Below are positions 37,101-49,320 of a DNA stretch of 64,000 bases, piece after piece. The stretch spans positions 130,563 to 194,562 of the forward strand of contig NW_024104437.1 in NCBI RefSeq assembly GCF_003945595.2, in the 5' to 3' direction. How positions within the stretch are numbered: position 1 is the stretch's first letter; each line of letters opens with the position of its first letter. Below the pieces are notes generated by a model, which worked only from the letters and a program-made list of their open reading frames with translations, ran no database searches and was not told the DNA's origin. Both the position numbers and the translations under genes were made by a program. This DNA comes from Pipra filicauda. Taxonomy: Eukaryota; Chordata; Aves; Passeriformes; Pipridae.

Positions 37101-38292
37101 AGCCAGTGTGCAGATGTTTACTTGCTGGTACTTGCTTCACCTCAGCATCAAGACAGTGGTCCTGGAATGCTTTTCTCATTGCCCTGGCATGCTGGGCAGA
37201 GCCCCAAAAGGTGATGCTTGATTCCTCAGGAGAAAAAAACCAAGACTCTGAATGGACAAGGACAGAGGACATGTCTGTTGGACAAATCTCCTGATAAAAT
37301 AAACTGGATTATTTGTGATGATGATGATGAATATTGTGATGTGAAAAGAATTAGTAGTGGGAAAAAATGCTAATAAATTATTAAAGGCAGATGAAATGAT
37401 AAAGTGAAAGAGATGAAGATATATTTTATACAGGTACTGAAGTTATTCTGATGTCTCTGTTTTGTACTTGAATATCCCTATAACAGATACTTTAGGAAAG
37501 AGCTAGAGAAGAACATTCCTTCTCTCATACTAAGCATCTCTCAGACAAACAAATGTAATAAGTGGTGTGAGTCAGCACTGGCCAAAGTTTAAGAAGGCAA
37601 GATACTGTTTTTTGATTAGTCAGATACCTCAATTAAGAGTGGCAAATGCATAATTTTAATATAAATATTTAAAGCTTGTGCTCTGTAAGCAGTGAATGGT
37701 TCTACGAATTTTGAATAATTTAGATCTCGTTTTCTGAAGTATAGGGCATCTGTAACTTTTTGCAAATGTTTTAATTTCTCCCATGCAAAGACCATAGTTC
37801 AACAAGTTATTTGTGCATAATTTAATGTGTGTATAGTCATTGACTTTAGCTTAAACTTTTAATCTTTAAGGGTTTAATTTGTTAATTGCATTACTGAATT
37901 AAAGCCTGAGTTGTTAAAAAAAATGTCTTGAATTCAGTTCTTTGGGATGCTATAACATTCAATTAAAATTTGTAAATCACTTAGTATGGCATCAGTCATT
38001 ACCCGTTATTAATTTGTACTTTGTTTCCTGACAAGCACAATATAAAAGTCTCTGTACCAGAGGGGGGACATGCTTTGCTTTGCAATGATTCCACTGTGTA
38101 GCAGCTAAGGAGGAAATGAAGATTTGAGGCATTCCTGTGGCAGTGTTTTCCTCTGTCACCAGGACGCGAGCCTGTCCCACAGCTGTGATGTTGAAAGAGG
38201 GAGATATAGGCTATAAAATGAGGGGGAAAGCATTCACAGACTGATAGGGGAAGAAAAGACAGTTGTGGAAGTGGGATATGACATGATTTTCT
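34187..38292. other. Non-coding DNA with small simple repeats
   Basis: Contains a T9/A7 homopolymer junction at 35850-35865 followed by an A run at 35881-35890, an A run near 37021-37033, and a short (GAT)n at 37317-37330. A TATAAAAG box at 38041-38048 and a TATAAAAT at about 38212 frame a slightly GC-richer 170-base stretch of unknown nature. No gene is supported. Confidence 0.5.
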
Positions 38293-38350
38293 TGGGGTTT
38301 TTGTTTGTTTTGTTTGTTTGTTTTGTTTTCGGGGGGGGTTATTTGTTTTT
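38293..38350 (+). repeat. G/T-rich low-complexity tract with G8 run
   Basis: GGGG then (TTTG)n-like sequence, then an uninterrupted run of eight G at 38331-38338. It is complementary in style to the A/C-rich tract at 38532-38583, about 180 bases away. Confidence 0.85.
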
Positions 38351-38531
38351 AGACAAAAAAGTCTCTTGACATAATTTTATCTGTAATTGTAAATAAACGG
38401 TGTATGGGAGTGAAGTTACCCTCTAGGGTCAGACCTGTAACTAGTCAGAGCTTATTTAAGTCAGGGGAGTTAAAACAGAGCTTTGGTACGTAGCAGTTCA
38501 GTTAGTCAGAAATGTCTCCTCTGATGGAAAG

Positions 38532-38583
38532 CAAAAAAAACCCCAAAAAAACCCAAAAAAAACCAAAAACAAAAACAAAAAAC
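38532..38583 (+). repeat. A/C-rich low-complexity tract
   Basis: A-runs separated by CCCC, CCC, CC and C in that order (AAAAAAAACCCCAAAAAAAC and on). The steady loss of C suggests a decaying poly(A)-like tail or a degenerate (A)nC repeat. Confidence 0.85.
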
Positions 38584-40904
38584 TTGAAAGATACTGTACC
38601 TTTGAGGGTCAGTACAATCTTGTCAGTATTTAAAATGGATTTGAGTATTGGTATATGTGACTGAAGTTGGTTCTGTACCAGATTCCTGGTTCAGTGAACA
38701 AAACCTAAGAGTCTGTGTCACTTTGAAGATAAAATAGTCTCTCTCAGGAAGTACTGTCAAAAGTCTGATGAAATGAAGTGCTGATGCTTTGACTGGTTCT
38801 TTAGTTGTGCTTTGACTTCAGAGTCCTTTGGGTTATTCTTTATTAATCTAAAGAAATCACACCTTCTGGCTATTTCACACTGTTTGAATTGCTAAACAAG
38901 CCTGGCTGCTCAATTTCTAATTCCAAAGGAGTCCTCTAGATCATATGAATGACCTCGGGCAGTATTGCTAGTACCTGAAAATGTTCTCCGGATTTAGTAG
39001 TGTAGTCAATATTACAATGCAGGCTTATTTTGGGAATTTCTTTGGATCCAGAAAAGTAGCAGTAGCAGGACTTAATTTTTTGGGGCTCAAACTGCAGTTC
39101 TGGGCTTGTTCCACAGTTCTGGACTTAATCTTCCATTCTCCATGTTTTTGATCCTGTATTAGCAAGGCATTGAAATTACTGACTGTTCCAAATTAGCTAT
39201 AGTTGATGGGTTTCTTTGGTGTTGAAGTATCATTGCACAGTCTCCACAAGGAGACTATGAAGGCTCCATCTTCCCACGTGGAACCTCTGAAACCTTATGT
39301 ACAGGTATACTGAGTTGAAAAACCCTTCTTATAGAGAACAAGGGAGAAGGTGACTTTTTCATTAGTATCTTACTCTATGTCTAGCACAGAGGCCTTAATT
39401 TAGTTGCTATCCCAAAATACCAATCAAACAATAATAATGGTAATTGCTAATGATTTATGGGGTCTGGAGGATCATCATGGGATTATTGGGGGAGTTTTGT
39501 ATTTATATTACTGTGTTGACTAAAAGCTGCCAGAACCAAGCCTGGAGACTTAGTCCTCATCCTACTGAGTAATTGGTTGGGCTTTTTCATTTGTATTATT
39601 TTGCTGATGTGCTTATTGAATGTTGAAGTTACTTAATGCTTTAGAACACAGTGTATTTTGTCTGGATCTATTAATCCCAGAAGGCAGAGGTTTCGATTTC
39701 TTTCTTTTTATACTACTCAGTGTAGAGTAAAAGCAGACTGGGGAAGAATTCAAGAGGCTGATTGTGTATATTCTCTTGAGAGTAATTGTTTTTCAGGTTG
39801 GAGACATTTGACTCAAATTCCTTTACTTTAAAGTTCTTTTCTGGTTTTCTTTTTTCCTTTAACATTTAAATTATACTGAGTAATTCTACTCTAATAATAA
39901 CTTCTCTGAAAATAGATGTTGTTTCTTCTGGCTTTATTAGCAGTGATTCCTGATGTAAAACATTGTGGAGGATGAGAGATTTGCAACACAGTAGATTATT
40001 CATTAGCTGTTCCAGTAGAGATGTTGGTGGAATTCCGTTCCAATATTCGTTTTGAATAAAATGAGTTCAACATTTTCAATAAAATCCTAGTTGATTGGAA
40101 TATTTTTATCCTTTTATAAAGGATTTCTCTGGAACATCTTTTTTAAAGGTAATACTTGCAAGATCTGGAAAGAGCCTTCCATTCCCTCTATCCCTGCTCT
40201 GTAGCTTTGTTTCCCTAGAACCACTGTCCCAGCCTTAGATCCTCCAGGTCCTTGATGTCATTTCAATGGACTCTCATCCACTGTGTTGTCCTTTTGATTT
40301 CTTAATATCTGCAAAATCTTATAGCTCAAACTTTTCCTGCTTCACTAGTGCCTCTTGCCCCATTGTCCTACTGGTCCTCATGGCTCAAGTCGTCCTGATG
40401 AAGCCTACTAAGGAGTTTGGGGCAGTCAGCAGGAGGCAGAGAAATGCAGCATTTCAGGCTCTTAGAAATGTGGAACAAATCACTCCAATCAAACTGCAAA
40501 CCCCAATGTAGAGCCTGACCTGTCCTACCCAAGCAAATCCTTAATTAACATGGATATTTCTGGCAATGCAGACCTTGATGTGTGAAGCCATCATGGCACA
40601 CAGTGCTTCACATAGTTTTGATGGTCTACACTTAATCATACAATCCCACAACTGTTACCGGTACCTGAGCTGACTGAAAGTTTATGTATACATCTTTTTG
40701 GGAAAGATAGTAGAATAGATGTATCCTGAGGCTGGCAGGAGTTTTCCATAAGGACCATCAGCAAATGGTGGGAAAATGTTGTCTAAGGGAAATCTCTGTT
40801 TTCTGTGACAAAGAGTCAATATTTTTCACTGAAAAATCTAATGAAAATGAAAGCTTGTATTCTGGGAAAAGATCTGCAGGGCAAAACAAATTCTAATAAA
40901 CTTT
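38584..40904. other. AT-rich non-coding DNA
   Basis: No repeat family, RNA gene or supported coding frame. Open frame 40266-40511 (+, 81 codons) is unrecognised. Confidence 0.5.
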
Positions 40905-41110
40905 GTGAGTTTTATTAAAACATTTATTTGCTTCTCTTGCTTCTATTTCCACTCACTTCTTTCCCATTTCTCCTCATGCCAACTGTGCCACTTTATGACC
41001 CTCACATTCCCTTATCATATTCTTTCTTTCAGTTCATTTGTCATCTCCTCTGGCTGCCCCAAACACTTATCTCACTGTATTTTTACATCTCCTGCCACAA
41101 AATAAACTCT
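40905..41110 (+). repeat. Pyrimidine-rich strand bias
   Basis: About 200 bases rich in CTTCT, TTTCC, CTCC and TTCTTTC on the plus strand. Two overlapping Phe/Ser/Leu-rich open frames here (40905-41105 and 40928-41179) are products of the composition, not genes. Confidence 0.55.
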
Positions 41111-44100
41111 ACTATTTGTGAAAGATTTACACAATCTCCTTTTTTCTCAGTTCTTTCTGAATCATTGCTTTTTGCTTAAGATCTTCAGACTTACACCTTT
41201 GGCAGTAAACCCTATTTATTCCTTTGTTTATTAGATTCTTATTGTCTCCTGGGTAATCCTGTTCTTTGCCTTTCCTTTGCATTGTAAATTCCTTTTGTAT
41301 TGGTTCTCCGAGAATTTATAGAGCATCTGTTGCTCTGACTCTGTGCCTGGCTTTCTGTTAATTATATTTGAGCTAATTTATTTAAATCTATGTCAGTGAA
41401 CAACTGTATGACCTTCAGACTTGCTTTGAAATTGGGGAGTAAACATTCTGGATGATCAACAGTTTTCACTGGAATCATCAGAAAATTACACTGCTTGTTG
41501 TGTAAGGGAGGAATATGATTGCGATATTGAACTACAAGTTCATGAATCTTGAACATGAATCTTGATCCAAAAAAAGTTAATTCCACTTTAATGTCACATT
41601 TATGACCATTCCCCTTCTAAATCAAAGGCTGTTTGTATTGTTCTTGAGAGGAAATACTACTTATGTAGATTCATTCTTTTCTGAGTATGAAAGACCACAA
41701 ATATTTCCAGAATGCTAATGACATTTAACGCTGTTGTTGTGTTGCATCATGCACTGTGCTGTTATTTTTTATCTTCTTCCTTTCTTTACTTTTTCTTTCT
41801 TAAGAGCAATAGAAAATAAAAGTAAAAAAAAAAATAAAGCTTGATTGTTTGTCTTGTCAGAGGTGAACCAGAGCCTAGATGGATGAGAACAATCTCCTGA
41901 CTGAATGATATTCTGTAACTGAGGTGTTGGGAGCAATTTTTTAAAATCCTGCTAAAACAAACCACACGACTCCCCTCTAAATTTCTTTATAGTAACAAGG
42001 TTTCATGAAGAGCATGAGATGCAGAAGCAACAAAAAAAGCGATGTCTGAGGAAGTCATGTCTGGGGCTTGTTTTGTTTGTTTGATGGCACTTTAGTACCT
42101 TACAGACATGGTTTTGACAGCTCCCATTTCTTTTCCACTATGGAAAATTTACTGTAAATCCACTATATATTAAAATAATATATTTTCATTTACTAATATC
42201 AGAATTTTATACCTTCTATTGCACACTGCTGATTTTTCAGAAGTTGTTAGGAAATGAAAAAAATTGTTTCACTAGATCTCAGAAATTATTATGACAAATA
42301 CTAAAATAGTATTTTGGGCCAAATTATATATTGCCGTTATTTTAATGGAAATACACCACAGGTAAAGAACTTACCCCGTTATTACTTCTGCTGTTTTGGA
42401 TATCACAGAAATGGCCAGTAAACAAAGTGGTAGCCTTGTTAATGCAGAGTGGTTCTGTGGAATTTATGACATGATTGATGACTCTCCAATTTTTGGGGCT
42501 TGCAGACTACCGACAACCCTCTTAATTTAGCCAACTGTATTCTTAGCAATACACAGGCAATAGAGTTACACAGTTCAGTTACACAGTTTTAGTTGTCACA
42601 GAATTGAGGGCCGTTGGTGGTTGGAAGAGGCAGAATGTGCCCTCTTAGGAGCTCGCCACCATTGTTGTGCTAATCAGCGTGCTTTACCTCAGGCAGGAGT
42701 TTGGAACCACAAATTCTGCATTAAGTCTATGGAAACCTACCTGTGGAGCAAGACTTTAATCATAACAAAGAGTGCATTTACCAATCCTGCAGTGCAACAT
42801 ATGATTTCTTACAGACAAATTTATTTCATAGTGAGTTGGTGCATTACCAAAGTTGGCAAAATATGCTTCTGATACTAATTGATAATATCATTAAGGATAA
42901 TTCTTTTCCCACTCAGATCTTAGAAGTGGAACTTGAAAATTAGAGTCATTAAATAAAATGTATGTCTTCGTTTCTGTAGTGAGTGATCCATATGCCTAGC
43001 CATAAGGGCCTAATGTTATTAGAGATGCTCTGGGGTATCCACATATGGCTGGCAGATCACCCAAGGCCTACATGAGTCTTGTGTGGGCTAAAAGCTGAAA
43101 GTAGGGAGACTATCCAGGAAGATGACATGAGATACAGACTATTCAGCTCACTAGGAAGAGTCCACCTAGGCTCTCCATTGACTATTTTGATTAGATCACT
43201 TGACTGTAAGAGGACTGTAAACACATAGAACTTGATTCAGCTGACCACACATAGGTAGCTAGAGCCATTGAGTCTCCTTGGGAAATCTGAGACATCTGAG
43301 ATACCTGTGTGGGCTCACAGAGAGGACCCACACCTTCCAGAGTGGTGGCTGAAGACCACTCTGTGGACTTAGTGTAGCACATGTATGTGACACAAGACAC
43401 ATACAGGCCTTAGTTCACATGTAAATTTCTAAATTTAGATGTGTTAATCTGTGAACTGAATGCAATCCTTATGGTGCATCTCACTAAAACAGAGAACTGT
43501 TTTTTAAATACCATTTATTTTACGTTGCATTTTTTCTTAAAAGGCATTTGAATAACTGTGAATAATGTTAGCTGTTCTGCTAGAAATATTTTCTCTAAAA
43601 GTAACTATGACTGAGAATATTTATACCTGCTCTTCATTGAGGATGAGTGTCTGCTGTTCAGTGGATGAAAGGGCATCTCTATCACAGGTGAGATAGCACA
43701 AACTGCCTTGATCACAGACAGCAACAGGCTGAGGAGCTGAATGCCCCACTTCCATAGCATAACTTCAACTAATTTTTCCTCATATGGTTTACAAAACTTT
43801 ATCAAAGGTATACTATTAACATTAGGCTGCAGATTTCTTTTCCCCCAGAAGCGCGCAGACTATCCCTATATATTTTGGTATAAATGCCAGATTTTTCATT
43901 TGGCTTTTTGAATTTCTCTGGTTTTAATAGTACTTGAGATCCCAAGAATACTATAAACCTTAACCACTTCACTGAGAAGGTTTGAGTATTCTGTTGAGTG
44001 TTTACATGAAGTTGTGGATGCAAATGAGAGAATGGGGTCCCTGTCTGATGTGTGCAAATTCTCTTCATGTGCAGCTTAATAACCACCAGTGTGGTTCTCC

Positions 44101-44711
44101 AGAGGACAATAATGCTCTTTGATTTTGTATTTGTACATCAGAGATACCACTGGAAACTTATATGCAAAAGAAGGGGTTTTCCCCTGACCTTACCATTGTT
44201 TCTAAAAGACAAAAAAATAAGGAATGGTTTGTAGATCTGTATTTCTAGACATGCCTGTCCACAACATTTTCTTTGAGTCATTCTTCACCGTTACTAGCTA
44301 TCACTTAGTTTGTATTTCTTGTTTTCAGTGCTGAAATGAATGGGGGTAATGATTTCCCTCACAAAGGCATAGGGAGTATTAATTGGTTTGTGCTGCTCTT
44401 GAGCAGCTATTGCAGCTCTTAATGGTTCCTTTGTAAATAATAAACGGAATTGTTCTCAGTGACTTATTTGAGGATATATGATTCACTTAATGCAGATGAT
44501 TTTCTTAACTATAAGAACTTCATACACTGGGAGCCATTTTGAGACCTTGGTTAAAAACCTGCCTTCAGCTGAGTCATTTGGTGTTCTCTAAACAACGCTG
44601 ATGCCAGGATCTCATTGATTCCCCTGCAATCCAGGTGCAAAGCTAATATCTGTCTATACAAATATATGGGAGAGAACTGCAGTGGGACTGCAGTGGTCTT
44701 GATATAACTCT
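41111..44711. other. AT-rich non-coding DNA
   Basis: Short chance open frames on both strands. An A-rich run (AAAGTAAAAAAAAAAATAAA) lies near 41820. No recognisable element. Confidence 0.5.
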
Positions 44712-44747
44712 GTATTGGGTAATGAAAAAGTATTGGGTAAAGAGAAA
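44712..44747. repeat. 18-bp tandem duplication
   Basis: GTATTGGGTAATGAAAAA (44712-44729) is followed directly by GTATTGGGTAAAGAGAAA (44730-44747), two mismatches in 18. Confidence 0.8.
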
Positions 44748-47700
44748 GTATCTGAAAAATACTCAGAGGACTCGAGCACAGCAGAAAGGTACAGGCGAGA
44801 AAATCCTCCTCCATTGACATCTGCTGGAGACACACCCAGCATGATAAAGATTTGCATTTATTTTGGCAGTTGCAGTATGCATATGACTGTGCTCTTTTGA
44901 CTCACAGGCAGCTGAAACAGAAATACTTGGCAGTTTTAATTGCCCAACACTGCAAGTGATAATTTAAATATTGAACTCTGTTGTAAGAGTTTTTAAGGCT
45001 GTGCTTCTCTCTGAGTGCTTTGGGTTTCAACTGTGTGCAGTATAGTAGACTAATTCTCTCTCAAGGAAAAAAAGATTGTTGGACTTTGATACTTTTAAAT
45101 ATGGGCAACTCTCCAGTAATTGTAATCATGATGTTCATTTATGTAGCACCACAACCCTGATTTGAGGTTTTAATCACTTTAATGGAAGGTTTTATTTCAA
45201 CCTAAACTCACAAATAAGGATATTGTCAGAAAGTACAGTGTATTCTTTGACATCACTGCTACAACTGAGTTTGCTTTTCTATACACCATTTATCATGTGG
45301 GGAAATTGCTATTGATGGAATTTTACTTGTTTATGTTGTTTTTAAACTCAAAAAAGTTGTAGTTTGGCTACGTAAGATGTTATCTGTTAGTGTGCTGGGT
45401 GAACATGAGCACTTTCTGTGTCTGCAAGGGCAAACTGTTTAGTTAAAAGTGATGCTACTTACAGAGAGACAGCAGATTCCACTAACATTGTGTTGCTTTG
45501 GTGAAAGACTGGGACTTTGTAGTGCCTTTTCATAGGTCTTCTGATTTCTTAGCCTCTGTTGGCTTTCACACAGGCTACTACTACTTCCCTGTTAGCAGTC
45601 ATTTTGCTTATTGTGCTGTTCGTGAAAATAAGCTGATTCTGTGTGACCACAGCTTGCTCTAAGGATGATGTTCTCATCTCTCCTTTCAGGCTGGTGGCTT
45701 AATAGTCCTTGGTGGCCATGCTGCTTTTTGCTTCTGCCAAATGCATCTTTCATTTGTTTGAGTGGACACCCACAGAAACCTCTGTGCTGTTCTTTCACAT
45801 CCTTCTGACTCTCCTGGGTCAGACCTGCTGATTGAGTCAGCTTACCTTACTCAGTCCTGATGCTTTGACCCTATCTGATTGCTCAGTCTGGTTGTCTGCT
45901 GATCCTGTTTGGTTATTTTTCATTCCTGCTCCATAGATAATGTCACTGGGAGATTCAAGAGAAGTCACATTGCTCAAATGGATGTTTTAAGTCTTAGGGA
46001 AAATAGTTGATACAAGTCAGGATTGATATTTATGCTAACAGTGATAAGAAGTTTAGAACTAATGTGGCCCATTTGATCATGTTATATGACCTGCTGTACC
46101 TTACAAGCCAATTGTATTTTTTTATAACTTTTCTTCTCTTAATCCTACTTTAAAAAGTAGACTTCAAAATAGTGTATGATTTTATGTCTCTCTTTACTGC
46201 AACTTCCAGCTAGTCTGAGCTAAAGAAGAATCTCTCCAACTGTTCCGTAGCTTGCTGTAGCTCTCTTTCTGATAGATACTGATAATACAAGGAAGACTTT
46301 TAATGTAAACAAATGTAAACAGCCCAACTCTAGGGTGCTCATAATTATTTTGATTTTTCTGCCTTGATAGTGGTGCTAGGTATCTGGTAGTGTTTGAAAC
46401 CCAAATTCAAACAAACTTGCTGTTGTTTATACCTGCATCGTTTGGTGTCCTCAGATTTACAGGGATTTTTTTACAGACATACCTACTGTGTGTTACATCA
46501 ATTCCCAAACTGTATAAAATTTTCTGTTATGTCATATCTGACTTCATTTTCTATTCAGGCTTAAAGTTTTAATAATTATATTTTCCTGTCCTGTTAAAAC
46601 ACTGTTGTCATGAAATCTCATAATATCCTTTGTACCTGGTGACTACAGCACACTGCAAATATATTTGCTATTTGCCTGTTGCTTATTTATGAAACATATG
46701 CCCCGTGTTTGTCCAGTACTCTGGCACACTTCACACATAGGAGGCAACATGTGGCACCTGTTTGTAGTTAAGGAAAATGTTGCTGATTCAATCAGAGGCT
46801 GATTAAGGATTCCTTTGCTTCACACCCAGAATTCCACTGCCTGAGGGAAGGAAAGAAATGAACTGAGTAAGACTGGCTGAAAGCACCATTCCATTTAAAA
46901 ATTTCTGTCTGGCTGCTACTTTGTACTCGCTGAAATCCTTCCTCAGGATTTCCCAACATGCTGTTGGGCATTCACGGAGTTAAGCAGCTGCCAGCATCTA
47001 TTAGCTGCTTATGAAGCTAATCATAACTTTCTCCTGCTGTACTCCTTTCACAAGGATTTCTTGTTTCCTTTAATTATTTCCTTTTACATAGTTAATATGA
47101 TTGTAGTATAATTGGTTTTAATCTGTTTTCCTTTATGATTTCACAGTATTTAGTATGTATAGGTGTGTACGTAACCGAAGTAAATAACTTCTAATAAATT
47201 TCCATCTTCCTGCAAGAGGATTTAATCTGTCAAGAGCTGTTGGTTTCATTCACAGGAAACATTTACCTATCCATCCCCTGAGGCTATGCAGAAGATATAC
47301 TTTAGATAAAAGAGCAGCCTCTGTGCAAATAAACTCAAGATTTTTCTCTACCTTGAGATGACACACAGATTTTAACCTGAATAATTCCCATGGACTTGTG
47401 GAAGTGGGACTTGCTGTCTCGTTAGTTTTATCTATGATCTTCTGCTAGTCTTATGGCCTCATTACCCTTTCTGTACCAGTCAGAAATAAAACCATCTGAC
47501 CTTTGGTTTTCAGTTAGGAGTCATTTGGAATTATTTTTATAAATGTGTGTGATTTTCCAAAGATTCTTCAAAGAAATGAAAATTATTCTTAATAATGGTG
47601 TTTTCAACACTTAATTGGTGAAATTCCTCTTTTATTTAGAAAGAGGAATTTTTCCATGCAAAAAAAAAATTTACCACCTAATTATCTGTGGGACCAGTGT

Positions 47701-48324
47701 GGTATTATATATGAGGAGCATTGAGGACAATGAAAGTTAGTGTAAGAAATTCTGTCTAAACAAAGTGAAACTTTGTTCCTTTCTCTGCTGGGTTAACTAC
47801 CATTGCTGTGAATGTGGTCAGGGACTTTTAGAGGGTCTTTTGTTGTTATTGTGTGGGATTTTTTTACATTTCAAGTTAAGTATTTTTTAGCTTGCAATTT
47901 CTTTCTTATCTAAATACTTTCCTATCAATATTTTCCTTGCCAAAATCTTAAATAGCCTGCTTTCAATCTGATCCCACAGTACCAATTGACACCATCTGAA
48001 TTTTCCATATAGAAAAGTTCCCAAAGTCAAAGAATATGATGTACAAAGATGAAGGACAGAGAGTCTGCATTAACAAAGCCCGCTAGGAAGAGATCCTAAA
48101 ACTAAATGAGTAGCCAATTAAAGCAGTTTGTTCTCACATAAAGACTAAATGCCTTATTATACCATTGATCCACACCTTAAACACTCATTGATTTTTACAA
48201 GGTCTTTCATCTGTAAAGGGTGGTAAAAGATAAAGATTTTAATAAAAATTCATTTGAAGAAGATAAATGAAGGTATAATCATACTATTTCAAGCCACCTA
48301 AGATCTGCTTTTTGGGAACAAGTA
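44748..48324. other. AT-rich non-coding DNA
   Basis: No gene or repeat family supported. The 46940-47120 stretch has CTAATC/TTAATTA-like cores and could be a conserved element. Minus-strand open frame 45592-45798 is unrecognised. Confidence 0.5.
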
Positions 48325-48810
48325 GGTTATATTGGCACATGTCATGTCCAGAGCTGGGCTGCCCAGTACACAAAGGACACGGACTGACTGCAGCAAGTCC
48401 AGGGAAGGGCCATTGAAACAAAGGATTTGGAGAATCTCCTTTATGAGGAGAGTCTGAGGAAACTGGAAGTAGAGAAAGCTCAGGTGGATCTTAGGAATGT
48501 GTGAAGGATGGTTATGGAAAAGACAGAGCCAGGCTCTTCCCAGGGCTGCCCAGTGACACGGGCACAGACAGAAACATGAGAAATTCCATTTAAACATCCG
48601 AAAAAACATTTTTACTGTTAGGGTGGACAAAAACAAGGACAGATTTCCCAGGGAGGTTGTGGAGTATCCATCCCTGGAGATAATGCAAAAGCTACCTGGA
48701 CACAGCCCCGAGCAACCAGCTCTAACTCTTCTCTGAGCAGGGGGCTTGACAAGATGGTCTCCAGAGATCTGTGCCAAACTCATCCATGCTCTGATTATGC
48801 AATTCTGTCA
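48325..48810 (+). repeat. CR1 LINE 3' portion, plus strand, ~490 bp
   Basis: Sense-strand CR1 landmarks appear in order: CATGTCCAGAGCTGGGCTGC, CAAAGGACACGGACTGACTG, GGGCCATTGAAACAAAGGAT, ATGAGGAGAGTCTGAGGAAA, GGGCTGCCCAGTGACACGGG, TTTACTGTTAGGGTGGACAA, TCCCTGGAGATAATGCAAAA, CTGAGCAGGGGGCTTGACAA and GATGGTCTCCAGAGATC. It ends in a degenerate 3' tail. The reading frame is broken. A 161-codon open frame on the minus strand (48298-48783) is antisense to this element and is not a gene. Confidence 0.93.
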
Positions 48811-49202
48811 CACTGGGTAGTTTTCTGATTGTCATAAGAAGTTTCCTAGGAGCACAGATTTTCTCCAGCTTCTGCACAGCAAGATTAATTTTATAGATTT
48901 TTTTTTCAGATTTGCATAAACTGCTAGGAGAAACACCTTTTTCATGATCATATGCATAGATTTTTGCAAAGAAAGATGTTGTTGTTCTTCCCTAGGCTAA
49001 GTGGGTCTGAAGGATCATAAAATATATGCAAAGAAGAAAATACTTTTCCAAGGGTGGAAAACACCAAGAGTTAATTTTGAAAAGGAGAGGTGTTCTCGAA
49101 AGGCTCTGTAACATTAGTTCAGGTTAAACCTCTGGAGAATGATAGTCTGTATTATTCTTTTTGGGTGCTCAAAATTTGTACATTAAATAAATATATTTTT
49201 TA
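48811..49202. other. Non-coding DNA between repeats
   Basis: AT-rich; nothing recognised. Confidence 0.5.
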
Positions 49203-49320
49203 CAGTTATTTTACAAATGAGCAAATTGAGTAACAGGGAACATAAAGAAACAGCACAGCAACACAGTGGCATACACAGAAACAGAAACCTATCTAGGAGA
49301 TGTAATTTCTAGACCCTGAT
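49203..49320 (-). repeat. MIR-like core SINE, minus strand
   Basis: The plus strand reads CAGTTATTTTACAAATGAGC, then AAATTGAGTAACAGGGAACA, AAGAAACAGCACAGCAACAC and AGTGGC...CAGAAACAGAAACC. This parallels the reverse complement of MIR (ATTTTACAGATGAGGAAACT, GAGGCACAGAGAGGTTAAGT, and a GTCACACAGC...GTGGCAGAGC series). It is a second old core-SINE copy, opposite in direction to the one at 2.4 kb. Confidence 0.6.

Noticed and set aside
42595..42640. CR1-like antisense tail start (TCACAGAATTGAGGG...TTGGAAGAGG)
   Set aside because: Similarity stops after about 30 bases and lacks the following CR1 landmarks.
48298..48783. 161-codon open frame, minus strand
   Set aside because: Antisense of the CR1 element at 48325-48810.
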